DNA of 17,830 bases, from positions 1 to 17,830 of the forward strand of contig JACMJI010000312.1 of the NCBI GenBank assembly GCA_014380705.1. The letters run 5' to 3'. The notes under the pieces were generated by a model. That model was not told where the DNA came from. It was given only the letters and a program-made list of their open reading frames with translations, and searched no databases. The translations under genes were made by a program, and so were the position numbers. Shown piece after piece: positions 1-8,083 of the stretch. This stretch comes from Gorillibacterium sp. (GTDB lineage: Bacteria > Bacillota > Bacilli > Paenibacillales > NBRC-103111). Numbering within the stretch: position 1 is the stretch's first letter; each line of letters begins with the position of its first letter.

Positions 1-13
1 GAGGAGTGACAAG

Positions 14-1555
14 ATGAATTTAATTAGTGAACAACCCGGAAAGACACCAGGATACTGGTGTACATGGGGATTGCAGAATACTTTAGCGGCTTCACAAGAC
101 ACATCTAATTCATTTGGTTTTACAGGGCATTCATTAATTGCCAAAACACTTACAGAAGAGAATATGTTAAAACATTCCTTTGAAACAAATTTTTTGGTAA
201 ATATTAGAGGCGACCTATTCGTGCTGTATGATCTGGGTTGGGACGTGCCTGGGGATGTTTCATTTGACGGAAATAATTGGATGCTGGGATCATTGGAGGT
301 TGCAACAGACAAGTTTCCGTCCGCCAGCGGTACTCCGACGGAACGGTTATTTAAATTGAACGAATGGACAAAGTCTTATGGATGGCGTGGTGCAGCTCTC
401 TGGGTCTCGGCTAATGCTTATGGAGATGGCAAGGATGACATTCGTTTTTCCGATGAGAATTTGGAAAACTATTTTCGTGAACGGATGAAGTGGAGCGCCG
501 AAGCGGGTATTGAATATTGGAAGGTAGACTATGGTTTACGCGCGCTAGATCATAAGTTTCGTGAAATGTTGACACGTATTGGCCGAGAAGTAGCACCAAA
601 TCTGCTTATTGAGCATGCCCGTAATGGCGGACCGCTTAATGATGTAGAATGTCCTTGGGATACGCCAAACGTGAAAGGAACAGGTCTTTTTAAAGCATGG
701 GATGAAGGTTTAATCTATCAAGCTTCTGTTGATATGGTGCAATTTAGCGATGTGTTTCGTACCTACGATGTTTCACGTACCTTATCTGTTCCTACTACGC
801 TTGATCGTGTCAGTGAAATGCTTCAAGCATTTTCAGAGACGGGCAATACTTGTATTTTAAATTGCGAAAGCGAGCCTTTAATTGGCTCAGTTCTAGGCTG
901 TGCGATCGGCATCATGGGGCATCATCAAGAAGAGGGAGAAGCACAACTTACAGACAACAGCCATGCGGACGAATATGTTAGGGCGATCAAGTGGCAACGT
1001 ATGGCACCCGCATGGGGAGTGGGGTATGGAAAAAATTACAGCGACACTGAGTATTTAGCGGACATGTGAAACTTTCCGCAAGGCTCGGATTGGGTAGACT
1101 ATTTGGACGGAAGTGTAGTGAAACAACTTGCTCCTGCTCGGGTTTCTCGGGGGATGTTATTGCCCGAAGTTCGTACCTTTGGGGATCAATTAAAGCCATA
1201 TGTCATATGTAGCAAACATCCCAGTGGAGCTGTATCCGTTGCTCTCTTGCCACGGGTAACCGTAGAATCAGGCATCATCCATACCAAGGCAGAAGTAGAG
1301 CTTCAGTTAGAAGAGATCATTGATATCCCAGTTGGTATATTTGGTCAGTTGGATAGGCTTATTATCCATTTTAAACAGTTGATTACTAGTCCGTTTGAGG
1401 TTTGGGCTCAAGATTTGGCTAAAGAAGAAGCGATTAATATAACGGATCAAATTTCTTTAGAGAGTCAAAGTTTAATCATTCCAGGTGGGTTAGTAGACGA
1501 GCTATGCGGTGGGAGTCATTTGCCCGGAGTCGTGGTTAAGCTAATACTAATCTGA
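14..1555 (+). pseudogene. Clan GH-D-like glycoside hydrolase (alpha-galactosidase-like) interrupted by an in-frame TGA
   Basis: Reading from the ATG at 14 (GAGGAG at 1-6, 7-base spacer) gives 351 codons, then TGA at 1067-1069. The same frame stays open to the TGA at 1553-1555, so the whole reads as 512 residues plus one internal stop. The N-terminal part looks like a TIM-barrel glycosidase of the GH27/GH36/GH31 type: an aromatic segment PGYWCTWG near residue 12, the nucleophile-like motif YWKVDYG (Asp172), and FRTYDVSRT (Asp252), a candidate acid/base. After the stop, NFPQGSDWVDYLDG and a beta-rich tail look like the continuation of the barrel plus a C-terminal beta-sandwich. There is no signal peptide, so it would act in the cytoplasm on imported sugar. 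It precedes a sugar-binding protein gene, which fits catabolism of the same substrate. It is probably inactivated by one nonsense change, such as TGG to TGA. The family is inferred from motifs and the substrate is unknown. Confidence 0.7.
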
Positions 1556-1632
1556 GGAGCGATTATTGAATAATTTCAACGTTTTATTCAGGTCATGTTA
1601 TTACGTTTACAACGATGTCGATGCTATATGAG

Positions 1633-1676
1633 CAACCTAAAGAGAAGTGACCGTGAGGTTACTTCTCTTTAGGTTG
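1633..1676 (+). terminator. 20-bp hairpin with a GTGA tetraloop downstream of the glycosidase gene
   Basis: A 16-bp perfect inverted repeat (1633-1648 with 1661-1676) is extended inward by a G-T wobble and three Watson-Crick pairs, closing on the loop GTGA at 1653-1656, a GNRA-type tetraloop. This is a very stable RNA hairpin about 80 bases past the glycosidase stop. No run of T follows on either strand, so it is not a textbook intrinsic terminator. It could be a weak terminator or a 3'-end-stabilising element. Confidence 0.5.
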
Positions 1677-1699
1677 GTGTTGAACCTTCTAGCATCATA

Positions 1700-1858
1700 T
1701 GGCCGACATTGGGTGCTATTAATCTATCGTTATGCTCCGAGGTGGTGGAGCTGGATGGCTATGGGATAGGATTTTACATCACAAATTTATTAGATAATAA
1801 AACATCCATCAGATTAGGATATTACCATATCATTGGAATTCAGCTCACGATAAAATAA
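1700..1858 (+). pseudogene. Possible C-terminal remnant of a histidine kinase ATPase domain
   Basis: The frame ending in TAA at 1856-1858 reads SEVVELDGYGIGFYITNLL and then about 20 more residues. The GYGIGFYIT stretch resembles the G2 box of GHKL histidine kinase ATPase domains and lies at the right distance from a C-terminus. No upstream kinase body, start codon or ribosome binding site accompanies it. It would be a decayed fragment with no function of its own. The match is short and could be chance. Confidence 0.25.
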
Positions 1859-1894
1859 GTTTGTAAGCAGATAACCAATTTAGGGGGATGTCGA

Positions 1895-3583
1895 ATGTTT
1901 AAAAAATGGATAATGGTTTCGATTGCAATACCTATCTTGTTCACAACAATACTTGGTTGTTCCAGTAGTAAAAGCTCAGAAACAACAGCAACTCCAGTTT
2001 TGGAGCAATCACCTGATATGCCAAAAGACGATGCAACGGCACCAATGAAGGATGGAAAATTTGATCCGCCAATTACAATGACAACGATTCGTGACGTAGG
2101 CGGCGATGTTAAATTTAAAAGCGGTGAAACCATAGAGAATAACGTTCTTAACACATGGTTCCACGATAAAATGGGCATTGATGTCAAGCATCTTTGGACA
2201 GCCAGTGGAGGAGATGCTTATAATAATAAACTGCGGTTGTCTTTATCGGCTAATGAACCGCTTCCTGATGTCTTCGTTGTTAATGACGGTCAGTTAATCA
2301 ATGATTTTATTGATTCAGGCAAGGTTATGGATATATCACAGCTTTGGGAACAGTATGCAAGCCCACGTATAAAGAAAATCTATGGCGATTTCCCTCAAGC
2401 TTTCTATCCTTCTACGAAAGACGGAAAGAAGTATGGTGTTCCCTTGTTTACTGGAGGAAATGTTTCGGATAACGTGATGTGGATCCGTAAAGATTGGTTG
2501 GATAAATTAAACTTGCAAGCACCGAAAACGTTGGATGAACTGGAAAAGGTTATGGATGCATTCGTTAATCAGGATCCAGACGGAAACAATAAGAAGGATA
2601 CTATTGGCATTTCCGCTCAAGGCAAATCCTATTTGGGAGCTTGGATGGGAGATTTGGGCTTTGTATTTGGCGGTCTGGGTAATATCGGAATGCCAGGCAT
2701 GTGGAGCAAAGCTGCAGATGGTACCCTACAGTACGCCTCTGTTCAACCGCAAGCTAAAGACGGTTTGCTGAAGCTTCGAGATTGGTTTGCAAAAGGATAT
2801 CTCGATAAAGAATTAGGAATTTTGGATGAAACAAAAGCATCAGATAGCTTCGTGCAAGGCAGATCAGGAATTATTACATGTGGTACTTGGTTTCCAGGTT
2901 GGCCGATGCCTGATCTTCTGAAAAACCATCCAGAAGCCAAAGTTATTCCGATTCCAATTCCATCAGGAGTTGATGGTAAAATTGGACGTTGGGGTGAAGG
3001 CGTACAGCAAGGACAAATCTTATTTAGCAAGGATTTTAAACATATTGATGCATTCTTTAAATATTTGGATACTGGATTTGATTCAGTCCTTAATGATGGA
3101 GAATTTAAAGATGGTTACTTTGAAGGTTATGATTATGTAATGAAAGATGGGAAGAAGAGCTTTGGTGGTAAGGATAATCCAGACAAGGTCGATGTAGGTG
3201 CTTATTATTTAACGAGACATACACAAGATATTCCTTACAACCAAATTGCCGTGATGAAAAAATTAGCTGAGGGAGCACAACCCGCCAACTCTTATGAAGA
3301 AGGTTTATTAGCTAAAGATAAACTTGAGCTTGAGGCAGCGGTTATTGATGACAACCAGAATGATTATAAAATGACGACTGAATTCATCGGTTCACCGACT
3401 ACGACAATGCAAGCCAAAGGTGAATTTTTAAAGAAGATTGAATTGGAGACCTTTATGCAAATTATTTATGGAAAAGGAAAAATTGAAGATTTTGATACCT
3501 TTGTTTCCCAATGGAAGTCAGGTGGCGGAGACGAAATCACCAAAGAAGTCAACGAATGGTATGTATCAGTAACCAAGAAGTAA
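1895..3583 (+). CDS. Extracellular sugar-binding lipoprotein of an ABC importer (LplA/YtcQ-like)
   Basis: This 562-residue protein should bind an oligosaccharide outside the membrane and pass it to a two-permease ABC importer. Residues 1-22 are a lipoprotein signal peptide: KK, a hydrophobic core, and a TILGC lipobox with Cys22 as the lipidation site. An acidic, Ser/Thr-rich tether follows. The mature part has the large family-1 solute-binding layout. It contains an EF-hand-like calcium loop, DPDGNNKKD at residues 227-235, which is common in the big LplA-type binding proteins of Paenibacillus, and many exposed Trp residues suited to sugar stacking. The ATG at 1895 follows AGGGGGA at about 1882-1887. 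A weak promoter candidate, TTTACA at 1773 with TAATAA at 1795, lies upstream. The sensor kinase gene follows after 129 bases. The matching permeases are probably those at 7184-9034 on the other strand. The substrate cannot be read from the sequence. Confidence 0.9.
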   Translation: MFKKWIMVSIAIPILFTTILGCSSSKSSETTATPVLEQSPDMPKDDATAPMKDGKFDPPITMTTIRDVGGDVKFKSGETIENNVLNTWFHDKMGIDVKHLWTASGGDAYNNKLRLSLSANEPLPDVFVVNDGQLINDFIDSGKVMDISQLWEQYASPRIKKIYGDFPQAFYPSTKDGKKYGVPLFTGGNVSDNVMWIRKDWLDKLNLQAPKTLDELEKVMDAFVNQDPDGNNKKDTIGISAQGKSYLGAWMGDLGFVFGGLGNIGMPGMWSKAADGTLQYASVQPQAKDGLLKLRDWFAKGYLDKELGILDETKASDSFVQGRSGIITCGTWFPGWPMPDLLKNHPEAKVIPIPIPSGVDGKIGRWGEGVQQGQILFSKDFKHIDAFFKYLDTGFDSVLNDGEFKDGYFEGYDYVMKDGKKSFGGKDNPDKVDVGAYYLTRHTQDIPYNQIAVMKKLAEGAQPANSYEEGLLAKDKLELEAAVIDDNQNDYKMTTEFIGSPTTTMQAKGEFLKKIELETFMQIIYGKGKIEDFDTFVSQWKSGGGDEITKEVNEWYVSVTKK

Positions 3584-3634
3584 TTAGGTGTTTAGAAACG
3601 TTATTCTAAAAAGATATACAGAGATCTTTATACA

Positions 3635-3667
3635 AGAACGGTATGCATTATCTATGCATACCGTTCT
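3635..3667 (+). terminator. 14-bp hairpin between the binding-protein and sensor-kinase genes
   Basis: A perfect 14-bp inverted repeat (3635-3648 with 3654-3667) closes on a 5-base loop about 50 bases after the binding-protein stop. It has no following T-run, so it is more likely an attenuating or 3'-stabilising hairpin than a full stop. That would let the binding protein be made in excess over the kinase and regulator, as seen downstream of many binding-protein genes. A TATAAT at 3672-3677 follows, but no good -35 box pairs with it. Confidence 0.5.
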
Positions 3668-3712
3668 AAGTTATAATAAAGCTTAGAAAAACCGGAAGGA
3701 GAAGTCCTGGAT

Positions 3713-5428
3713 ATGTTTGGAAGACTTACGATTTCCGCTAAAATTATCATATTTATTGTATCTTTAATGATCCCAATTATATTAATTTTTAGTTATTCTA
3801 ATTATTCCAGTGTGCGAGTTGTAGAAAAGGAATTAAAATTATCTACGCAGAATCGAATCTCTTTCTTTATGAACCAAATGGAACGAAATACAGATCAATT
3901 ATCGCTGATGCTCATGACTTTAATCAAAGATCCATTAATGATAGATTTGCTAAATCCGGCTATACAAAGCGATAATTTAAATTTCATTAATTTAAAGAAA
4001 AGTATCTTGGACAAGCTGAGTTTGCAAAGCGTGACTTCCAACTTTTCAAATAATATTGTGATCTATATTCCTCCCATTAAGCAGATTATAAGTAATTATG
4101 GAAATGAACAATTCAATATAGCAACTTTACAGCAAGACTATACGGCTAATTGGCAGCTCATTGGCACGGGTTCCAATCGATCCTTTATTTATTATTTGGT
4201 TTCCCCTTACCCCACACGTCATCATTTAAAAGATGCTAATTTCGTACTTAAATTATCGTTTCCGGAAGAAAATATTCGCAGGATGCTCGATGTACTAAAA
4301 CAAGGGAATAACGGAGATCCATTTATGTATTCAGTAGGGATGAAGCCCATCTTTACATCGACTGTCAATCAAGAACGAACGGCTGAATTGATGCTAATTC
4401 TTGATAAAACAAGCCTACAAGCCTCAGGTAATTTCGTGACTGATTTAAATAAGCGGACTTATTTGGTTAATTATATTGAGTCGTCTTCGCTAGGGATGTA
4501 TCTGATCGATTATTCTCCGATGGAAGATATAATATCGCCGATAATGAAGAGCAGAAATATTTTTTATGCTTCCTTGGTCGGATTTGTAATTGTTTGTTTT
4601 CTAGCATTTGTGATGTTATACCGCAGTGTACAGACGCCCATTCGCACCTTAATTCTTGCCGTTCAACGCATAAAAAAGGGAGACTACTCCGTTAGAATTC
4701 ACGCAAATACAAGGAATGAATTTGGCTTTTTATTTTTGCGGTTTAATGAAATGGCTGCGGAGACCGAAGATTTGATTAAGGTTGTCTACACCGAAAAAAT
4801 TCGCACACAAGAAGCCGTGTTAAAGCAGTTGCAGTCGCAAATCAATCCCCATTTTCTCTACAACTGTTTGGCGTTTATCTCCAGTATGGCCAAGCTTAAA
4901 GAAAATGAGGCAATCGTGGCAATGTCACAAAATTTAGGTAAATATTACCGTTACACCACTAAATTAGAAAAGCAAAATGTGACCTTGACTGATGAAATAA
5001 AGATGGTTCGCAGCTATCTGGAAATTCAAAGCTTGCGATTGCAACGTATTGAATACGAAATTCAATTAGAACAAGGGTTAGAGTTTATAGAGGTTCCGAG
5101 ACTCATTATCCAGCCGATTGTAGAAAATGCTATCGTACATGGCTTGGAGAGTAAAGAAGGGATCGGTCATTTAAGCATTGTTTGCTCTGAAGTATCGGGT
5201 TGGGTACAAATCGTTATTGAAGATGATGGCAAGGGTATTGACCCCAATCAATTAGAAGAAATAAATCGCAATGTATCGGACCCTTATCATGAGGAGAGGA
5301 ATTTCGGTACATGGAACGTCAACCAAAGACTAAAGTTATTTTTTGGCGAGGGTGCCTCCATTATATTTAAAAATCGCGATCAAGGTGGCACAACGGTTAT
5401 ATTAAAATGGAAGCACAATCCTAGCTAA
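3713..5428 (+). CDS. YesM-type sensor histidine kinase
   Basis: This 571-residue membrane kinase should sense an extracellular sugar, or the loaded binding protein, and phosphorylate the AraC-type regulator encoded next. Membrane segments lie at about residues 10-30 and 283-303. They bracket a roughly 250-residue outer sensor region, probably of the Cache type. A HAMP domain (about 304-357) leads to the LytS/YesM-type phosphoacceptor motif QINPHFLYN with His380. The ATPase domain shows the N box VENAIVHG (Asn472), the G1 box EDDGKGID (503-510) and a G2-like GTWNVNQRLKLFFG (532-545), lacking the usual GxGL spelling. The ATG at 3713 follows a strong GGAAGGAGAA. The regulator gene starts 33 bases after its stop, so the two form an operon, possibly including the binding-protein gene upstream. 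Confidence 0.93.
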   Translation: MFGRLTISAKIIIFIVSLMIPIILIFSYSNYSSVRVVEKELKLSTQNRISFFMNQMERNTDQLSLMLMTLIKDPLMIDLLNPAIQSDNLNFINLKKSILDKLSLQSVTSNFSNNIVIYIPPIKQIISNYGNEQFNIATLQQDYTANWQLIGTGSNRSFIYYLVSPYPTRHHLKDANFVLKLSFPEENIRRMLDVLKQGNNGDPFMYSVGMKPIFTSTVNQERTAELMLILDKTSLQASGNFVTDLNKRTYLVNYIESSSLGMYLIDYSPMEDIISPIMKSRNIFYASLVGFVIVCFLAFVMLYRSVQTPIRTLILAVQRIKKGDYSVRIHANTRNEFGFLFLRFNEMAAETEDLIKVVYTEKIRTQEAVLKQLQSQINPHFLYNCLAFISSMAKLKENEAIVAMSQNLGKYYRYTTKLEKQNVTLTDEIKMVRSYLEIQSLRLQRIEYEIQLEQGLEFIEVPRLIIQPIVENAIVHGLESKEGIGHLSIVCSEVSGWVQIVIEDDGKGIDPNQLEEINRNVSDPYHEERNFGTWNVNQRLKLFFGEGASIIFKNRDQGGTTVILKWKHNPS

Positions 5429-5461
5429 GTGCTTGATTAGGATAGAAGGAGTGAATAAAAC

Positions 5462-7072
5462 TTGTACCAGCTTCTTATCGTAGATGATGAAACTCACCTG
5501 GTCGACAGTATGGCTGAAACAATCGACTGGCAGCAGGTAGGTATCGGGGCAGTTTACCGGGCTTATTCGGGTCAAGAGGCGCTTGAGATGATTCGAACGC
5601 ATTCCATTGATATTGTCATTACGGACATCCGGATGCCAGGAATTTCTGGGCTTGATCTTATTAAACAAATTTATTTGGCCTGGAACCGGATTAAATGCAT
5701 CATCGTTTCTGGTTATGCTGAATTTGAATACGCCAAGCTGGCGCTAGAGTACAGTGTAGAGAATTATTTACTTAAACCGGTTAGCGATGAGGAGGTTGTC
5801 GAAGCTGTTGAAACTGTAATCCAACATCTCCAAACAGAGTGGATAAACGTCTCTTCTAGACAAAGATCTGAAAAAGCCCTAAAGGATCATCTTCCCTCTT
5901 TACAGTCACAGTTATTAAAAGAATTACTCCATGGCAAAAGAATCAAAGCAGAATTGTTAAAAGATAAGCTAGAATTATACGAACTTAACTTTACTACGGA
6001 TGATTCGGCTTGTGTAATGATGCTTAGACTGGAGGAACCTTTTCAAAATTATAACAACCAAGATTTAGCATTGATTGAATATTCCGTATGCAACATTGCC
6101 CAAGAAACTTTTGAAGATGCCTTTGAGCTGTGGTGTGGGAAAGAAACGCATGATTATCTCGTCATCATTGTGAAACGCCGTAGCGTTCCCTTAAAATCAA
6201 CATCCGCTACTTTTGAACAATATACCGCTCATTTCCAGCACTGCGTTAAAACGTATTTAAAAGGTTCCATTTCACTTATTTCTAGTGCTTGGGGTACTTT
6301 TCCTGCGCAAATTCCAGATTTATACCAATCTGTGTTATTGGCTTTCCGGCAAATGGTTGGAAGCGAGGATCAAGAGTTACTTTTAAGTCTGGAAGTCCCC
6401 TTTACCAAACCGAATGCCGTTCATGCCCTGCATTATCTTTACGATCCCCCCAGCTTAATTCAACTATTGGAGGTCGGGCGATGGAACGAAGCAGAAGAAA
6501 AGCTTGAGTTAACTTGGAAAGAGTTTACGAAAGATGGTTCGGAATCCCAAGAACTTTTAATTGAAGCCTATTCAGCCATTCTTCACGCGTTAACTTATTT
6601 AACTCATAAGAATGGCAAACGCTTGTCTGATCTTTTCGGTGCTGAGTATGAAACCTGGATAAATAGAAAGATCCAATCCGTCTCCCAATTAAAGGAGTGG
6701 AGCTTCAGGGCATTGGAGATCATTAAACAGGATCTTGCGGAGAACACCAAGGGAATGAAAGCACATGTTATCCAACGCGTAAAAGAATTCGTAGAATCCC
6801 AATTTAACATTGATGTTTCCCTGCAAGCCATGGCAGACCACGTTTATCATCATCCGGTCTACTTGTCCAAACTCTTCAAATCGGAAACCAAAGAAAGCTT
6901 GAGTGATTACATTTATCGCGTTCGGATGGAAAAAGCTGCCTATTGGTTGCGTAATTCGGATATGAAGATTTATGAAATAACCAGCGAACTGGGCTATCAG
7001 AACCCGCAGTACTTCAGTAAAGTGTTTCGCAAATATTTTGGGTCCACGCCGCAAGATTATCGAGACGCATAG
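5462..7072 (+). CDS. YesN-type response regulator with AraC DNA-binding domain
   Basis: This 536-residue cytoplasmic regulator is the partner of the YesM-type kinase just upstream. The receiver domain occupies about residues 1-120, with the acidic pair D8-D9, the phosphoacceptor Asp55 in VITDIRMPGISG, and the KP motif in YLLKPVS. A long middle region of about 300 residues has no motif I recognise and is typical of YesN-like proteins. The C-terminal 100 residues (about 435-536) form the two-helix-turn-helix AraC domain, ending in the signature GYQNPQYFSKVFRKYFGSTPQDYR. The start is TTG at 5462, chosen because AGAAGGAG lies 8-10 bases before it and the receiver fold begins at once (YQLLIVDDE). 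Likely targets are the binding-protein and permease promoters in this locus, by inference from gene order. Confidence 0.93.
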   Translation: MYQLLIVDDETHLVDSMAETIDWQQVGIGAVYRAYSGQEALEMIRTHSIDIVITDIRMPGISGLDLIKQIYLAWNRIKCIIVSGYAEFEYAKLALEYSVENYLLKPVSDEEVVEAVETVIQHLQTEWINVSSRQRSEKALKDHLPSLQSQLLKELLHGKRIKAELLKDKLELYELNFTTDDSACVMMLRLEEPFQNYNNQDLALIEYSVCNIAQETFEDAFELWCGKETHDYLVIIVKRRSVPLKSTSATFEQYTAHFQHCVKTYLKGSISLISSAWGTFPAQIPDLYQSVLLAFRQMVGSEDQELLLSLEVPFTKPNAVHALHYLYDPPSLIQLLEVGRWNEAEEKLELTWKEFTKDGSESQELLIEAYSAILHALTYLTHKNGKRLSDLFGAEYETWINRKIQSVSQLKEWSFRALEIIKQDLAENTKGMKAHVIQRVKEFVESQFNIDVSLQAMADHVYHHPVYLSKLFKSETKESLSDYIYRVRMEKAAYWLRNSDMKIYEITSELGYQNPQYFSKVFRKYFGSTPQDYRDA

Positions 7073-7103
7073 TGTTGAATTCCGGATAGGAGACTATTAA
7101 AGG

Positions 7104-7178
7104 CTTACACATAAAAACGGAAGCCTAACATGTCGGTAGGCTTCCGTTTTTATGTTAATTATGATAGTTATGTGTAAG
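7104..7178. terminator. Bidirectional Rho-independent terminator between convergent operons
   Basis: An 18-bp perfect inverted repeat (7109-7126 with 7138-7155) has an A-run in its left arm and a T-run in its right arm, so transcripts from either strand end in a GC stem followed by U residues. It lies 36 bases after the regulator stop and about 30 bases before the permease stop on the other strand, serving both. A second perfect 11-bp inverted repeat, CTTACACATAA at 7104-7114 and its complement at 7168-7178, shares the left arm and offers an alternative fold. Confidence 0.88.
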
Positions 7179-7183
7179 TTTTT

Positions 7184-8053
7184 TTATTCTTTAACCGCAC
7201 CCAATACAATGCCTTTGACGAAATATTTTTGCAAAAAAGGGTAGATAAGAAGTACGGGTAGAGCACCAATAAAAATTTGCGCCGCTTTAACCGTTCGCTG
7301 CGATAGATTCTCCAGTTCCTCGGGGCGAGGGGCAATCTTAGAAAAATCTTGTTGGACAATAATCGTTTGCAGAAAAGTTGCTAGTGGGTATTGGCGATAA
7401 TTTGTTATATACAATAAACCGTCAAACCAGGAATTCCAATTCGCTACAATACTGAACAAAACCAAGGTGGCTATAGCTGGCATTGAAATGGGAAGGTAAA
7501 TATACACCAATGTTCGAAGCGGAGTAGCTCCATCGATATAAGCAGATTCTTCTAATTCCTTAGGTACTCCCCTGAAAAAATTAAGCAGTAGAATCATCAG
7601 CCAAACATTAACCGCGCCGGGAAGAATGAGCGCCCATATGGTGTTCATAAGATGTAAGTTACTGATCAATATATACGAAGGTACCAAGCCACCACTGAAG
7701 AGCATCGTAACCACGAAAAACCATGAATACAGGTTTCGACCTTTGAATTCCTTGGATAAGGGATAAGCTGCAAGTGTAATTAGAATCATCGTTATTAAAG
7801 TACCGAATACCGTACGTTTGATTGCAATGCCAAGCGAGCGAATAAAGTTTTCATTGTCAATTGTTTTTGCATATGCTTCGACCGTAAAATCAATCGGCCA
7901 AAAACTGACCAGATGAGCCGCGGCGGCTGATTTTCCACTAAAGGATACAGCCAGAACATGAACCATCGGTAGAATGCAGAGGATGCCTAATATGCCAAGA
8001 ATTAAATAGTTTACTAAACTAAATGCCCGATAGCCAAACGTTTTATGGTACAT
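7184..8053 (-). CDS. Carbohydrate ABC importer permease, MalG/LplC type
   Basis: This 289-residue inner-membrane protein is one of the two permeases of a CUT1-type sugar importer. It has about six hydrophobic segments, the first at residues 10-32. Its cytoplasmic EAA loop, EESAYIDGATPLRTLVYIYLPISMP, is the ATPase-docking motif. It ends with KGIVLGAVKE, a tail typical of this permease type (KYFVKGIVLGAVKE). The start is taken as ATG at 8053: AGGAGGGA lies about 8 bases before it. A longer frame could begin at TTG 8059, but only one or two bases would then separate it from the ribosome binding site. The MalF-type permease gene ends 30 bases upstream, so the two are one operon. No ATPase gene is present, as is usual for Lpl/YtcP systems, which share an MsmX-type ATPase. 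Confidence 0.93.
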   Translation of the reverse strand: MYHKTFGYRAFSLVNYLILGILGILCILPMVHVLAVSFSGKSAAAAHLVSFWPIDFTVEAYAKTIDNENFIRSLGIAIKRTVFGTLITMILITLAAYPLSKEFKGRNLYSWFFVVTMLFSGGLVPSYILISNLHLMNTIWALILPGAVNVWLMILLLNFFRGVPKELEESAYIDGATPLRTLVYIYLPISMPAIATLVLFSIVANWNSWFDGLLYITNYRQYPLATFLQTIIVQQDFSKIAPRPEELENLSQRTVKAAQIFIGALPVLLIYPFLQKYFVKGIVLGAVKE

Positions 8054-8083
8054 GTGCAATTCCCTCCTGTCGAGTTATTAAAG

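Noticed and set aside
1103..1555. Independent 150-codon gene starting at TTG 1103
   Set aside because: It is in the same frame as the interrupted glycosidase, has no ribosome binding site, and reads as that protein's C-terminal part.
1567..1590. TGAATAA-N10-TTATTCA inverted repeat after the glycosidase gene
   Set aside because: The arms are short and AT-rich, no promoter is placed near it, and chance is a sufficient explanation.
1840..2187. 115-codon minus-strand frame over the start of the binding-protein gene
   Set aside because: The lipoprotein signal, lipobox and ribosome binding site on the plus strand decide the coding strand.
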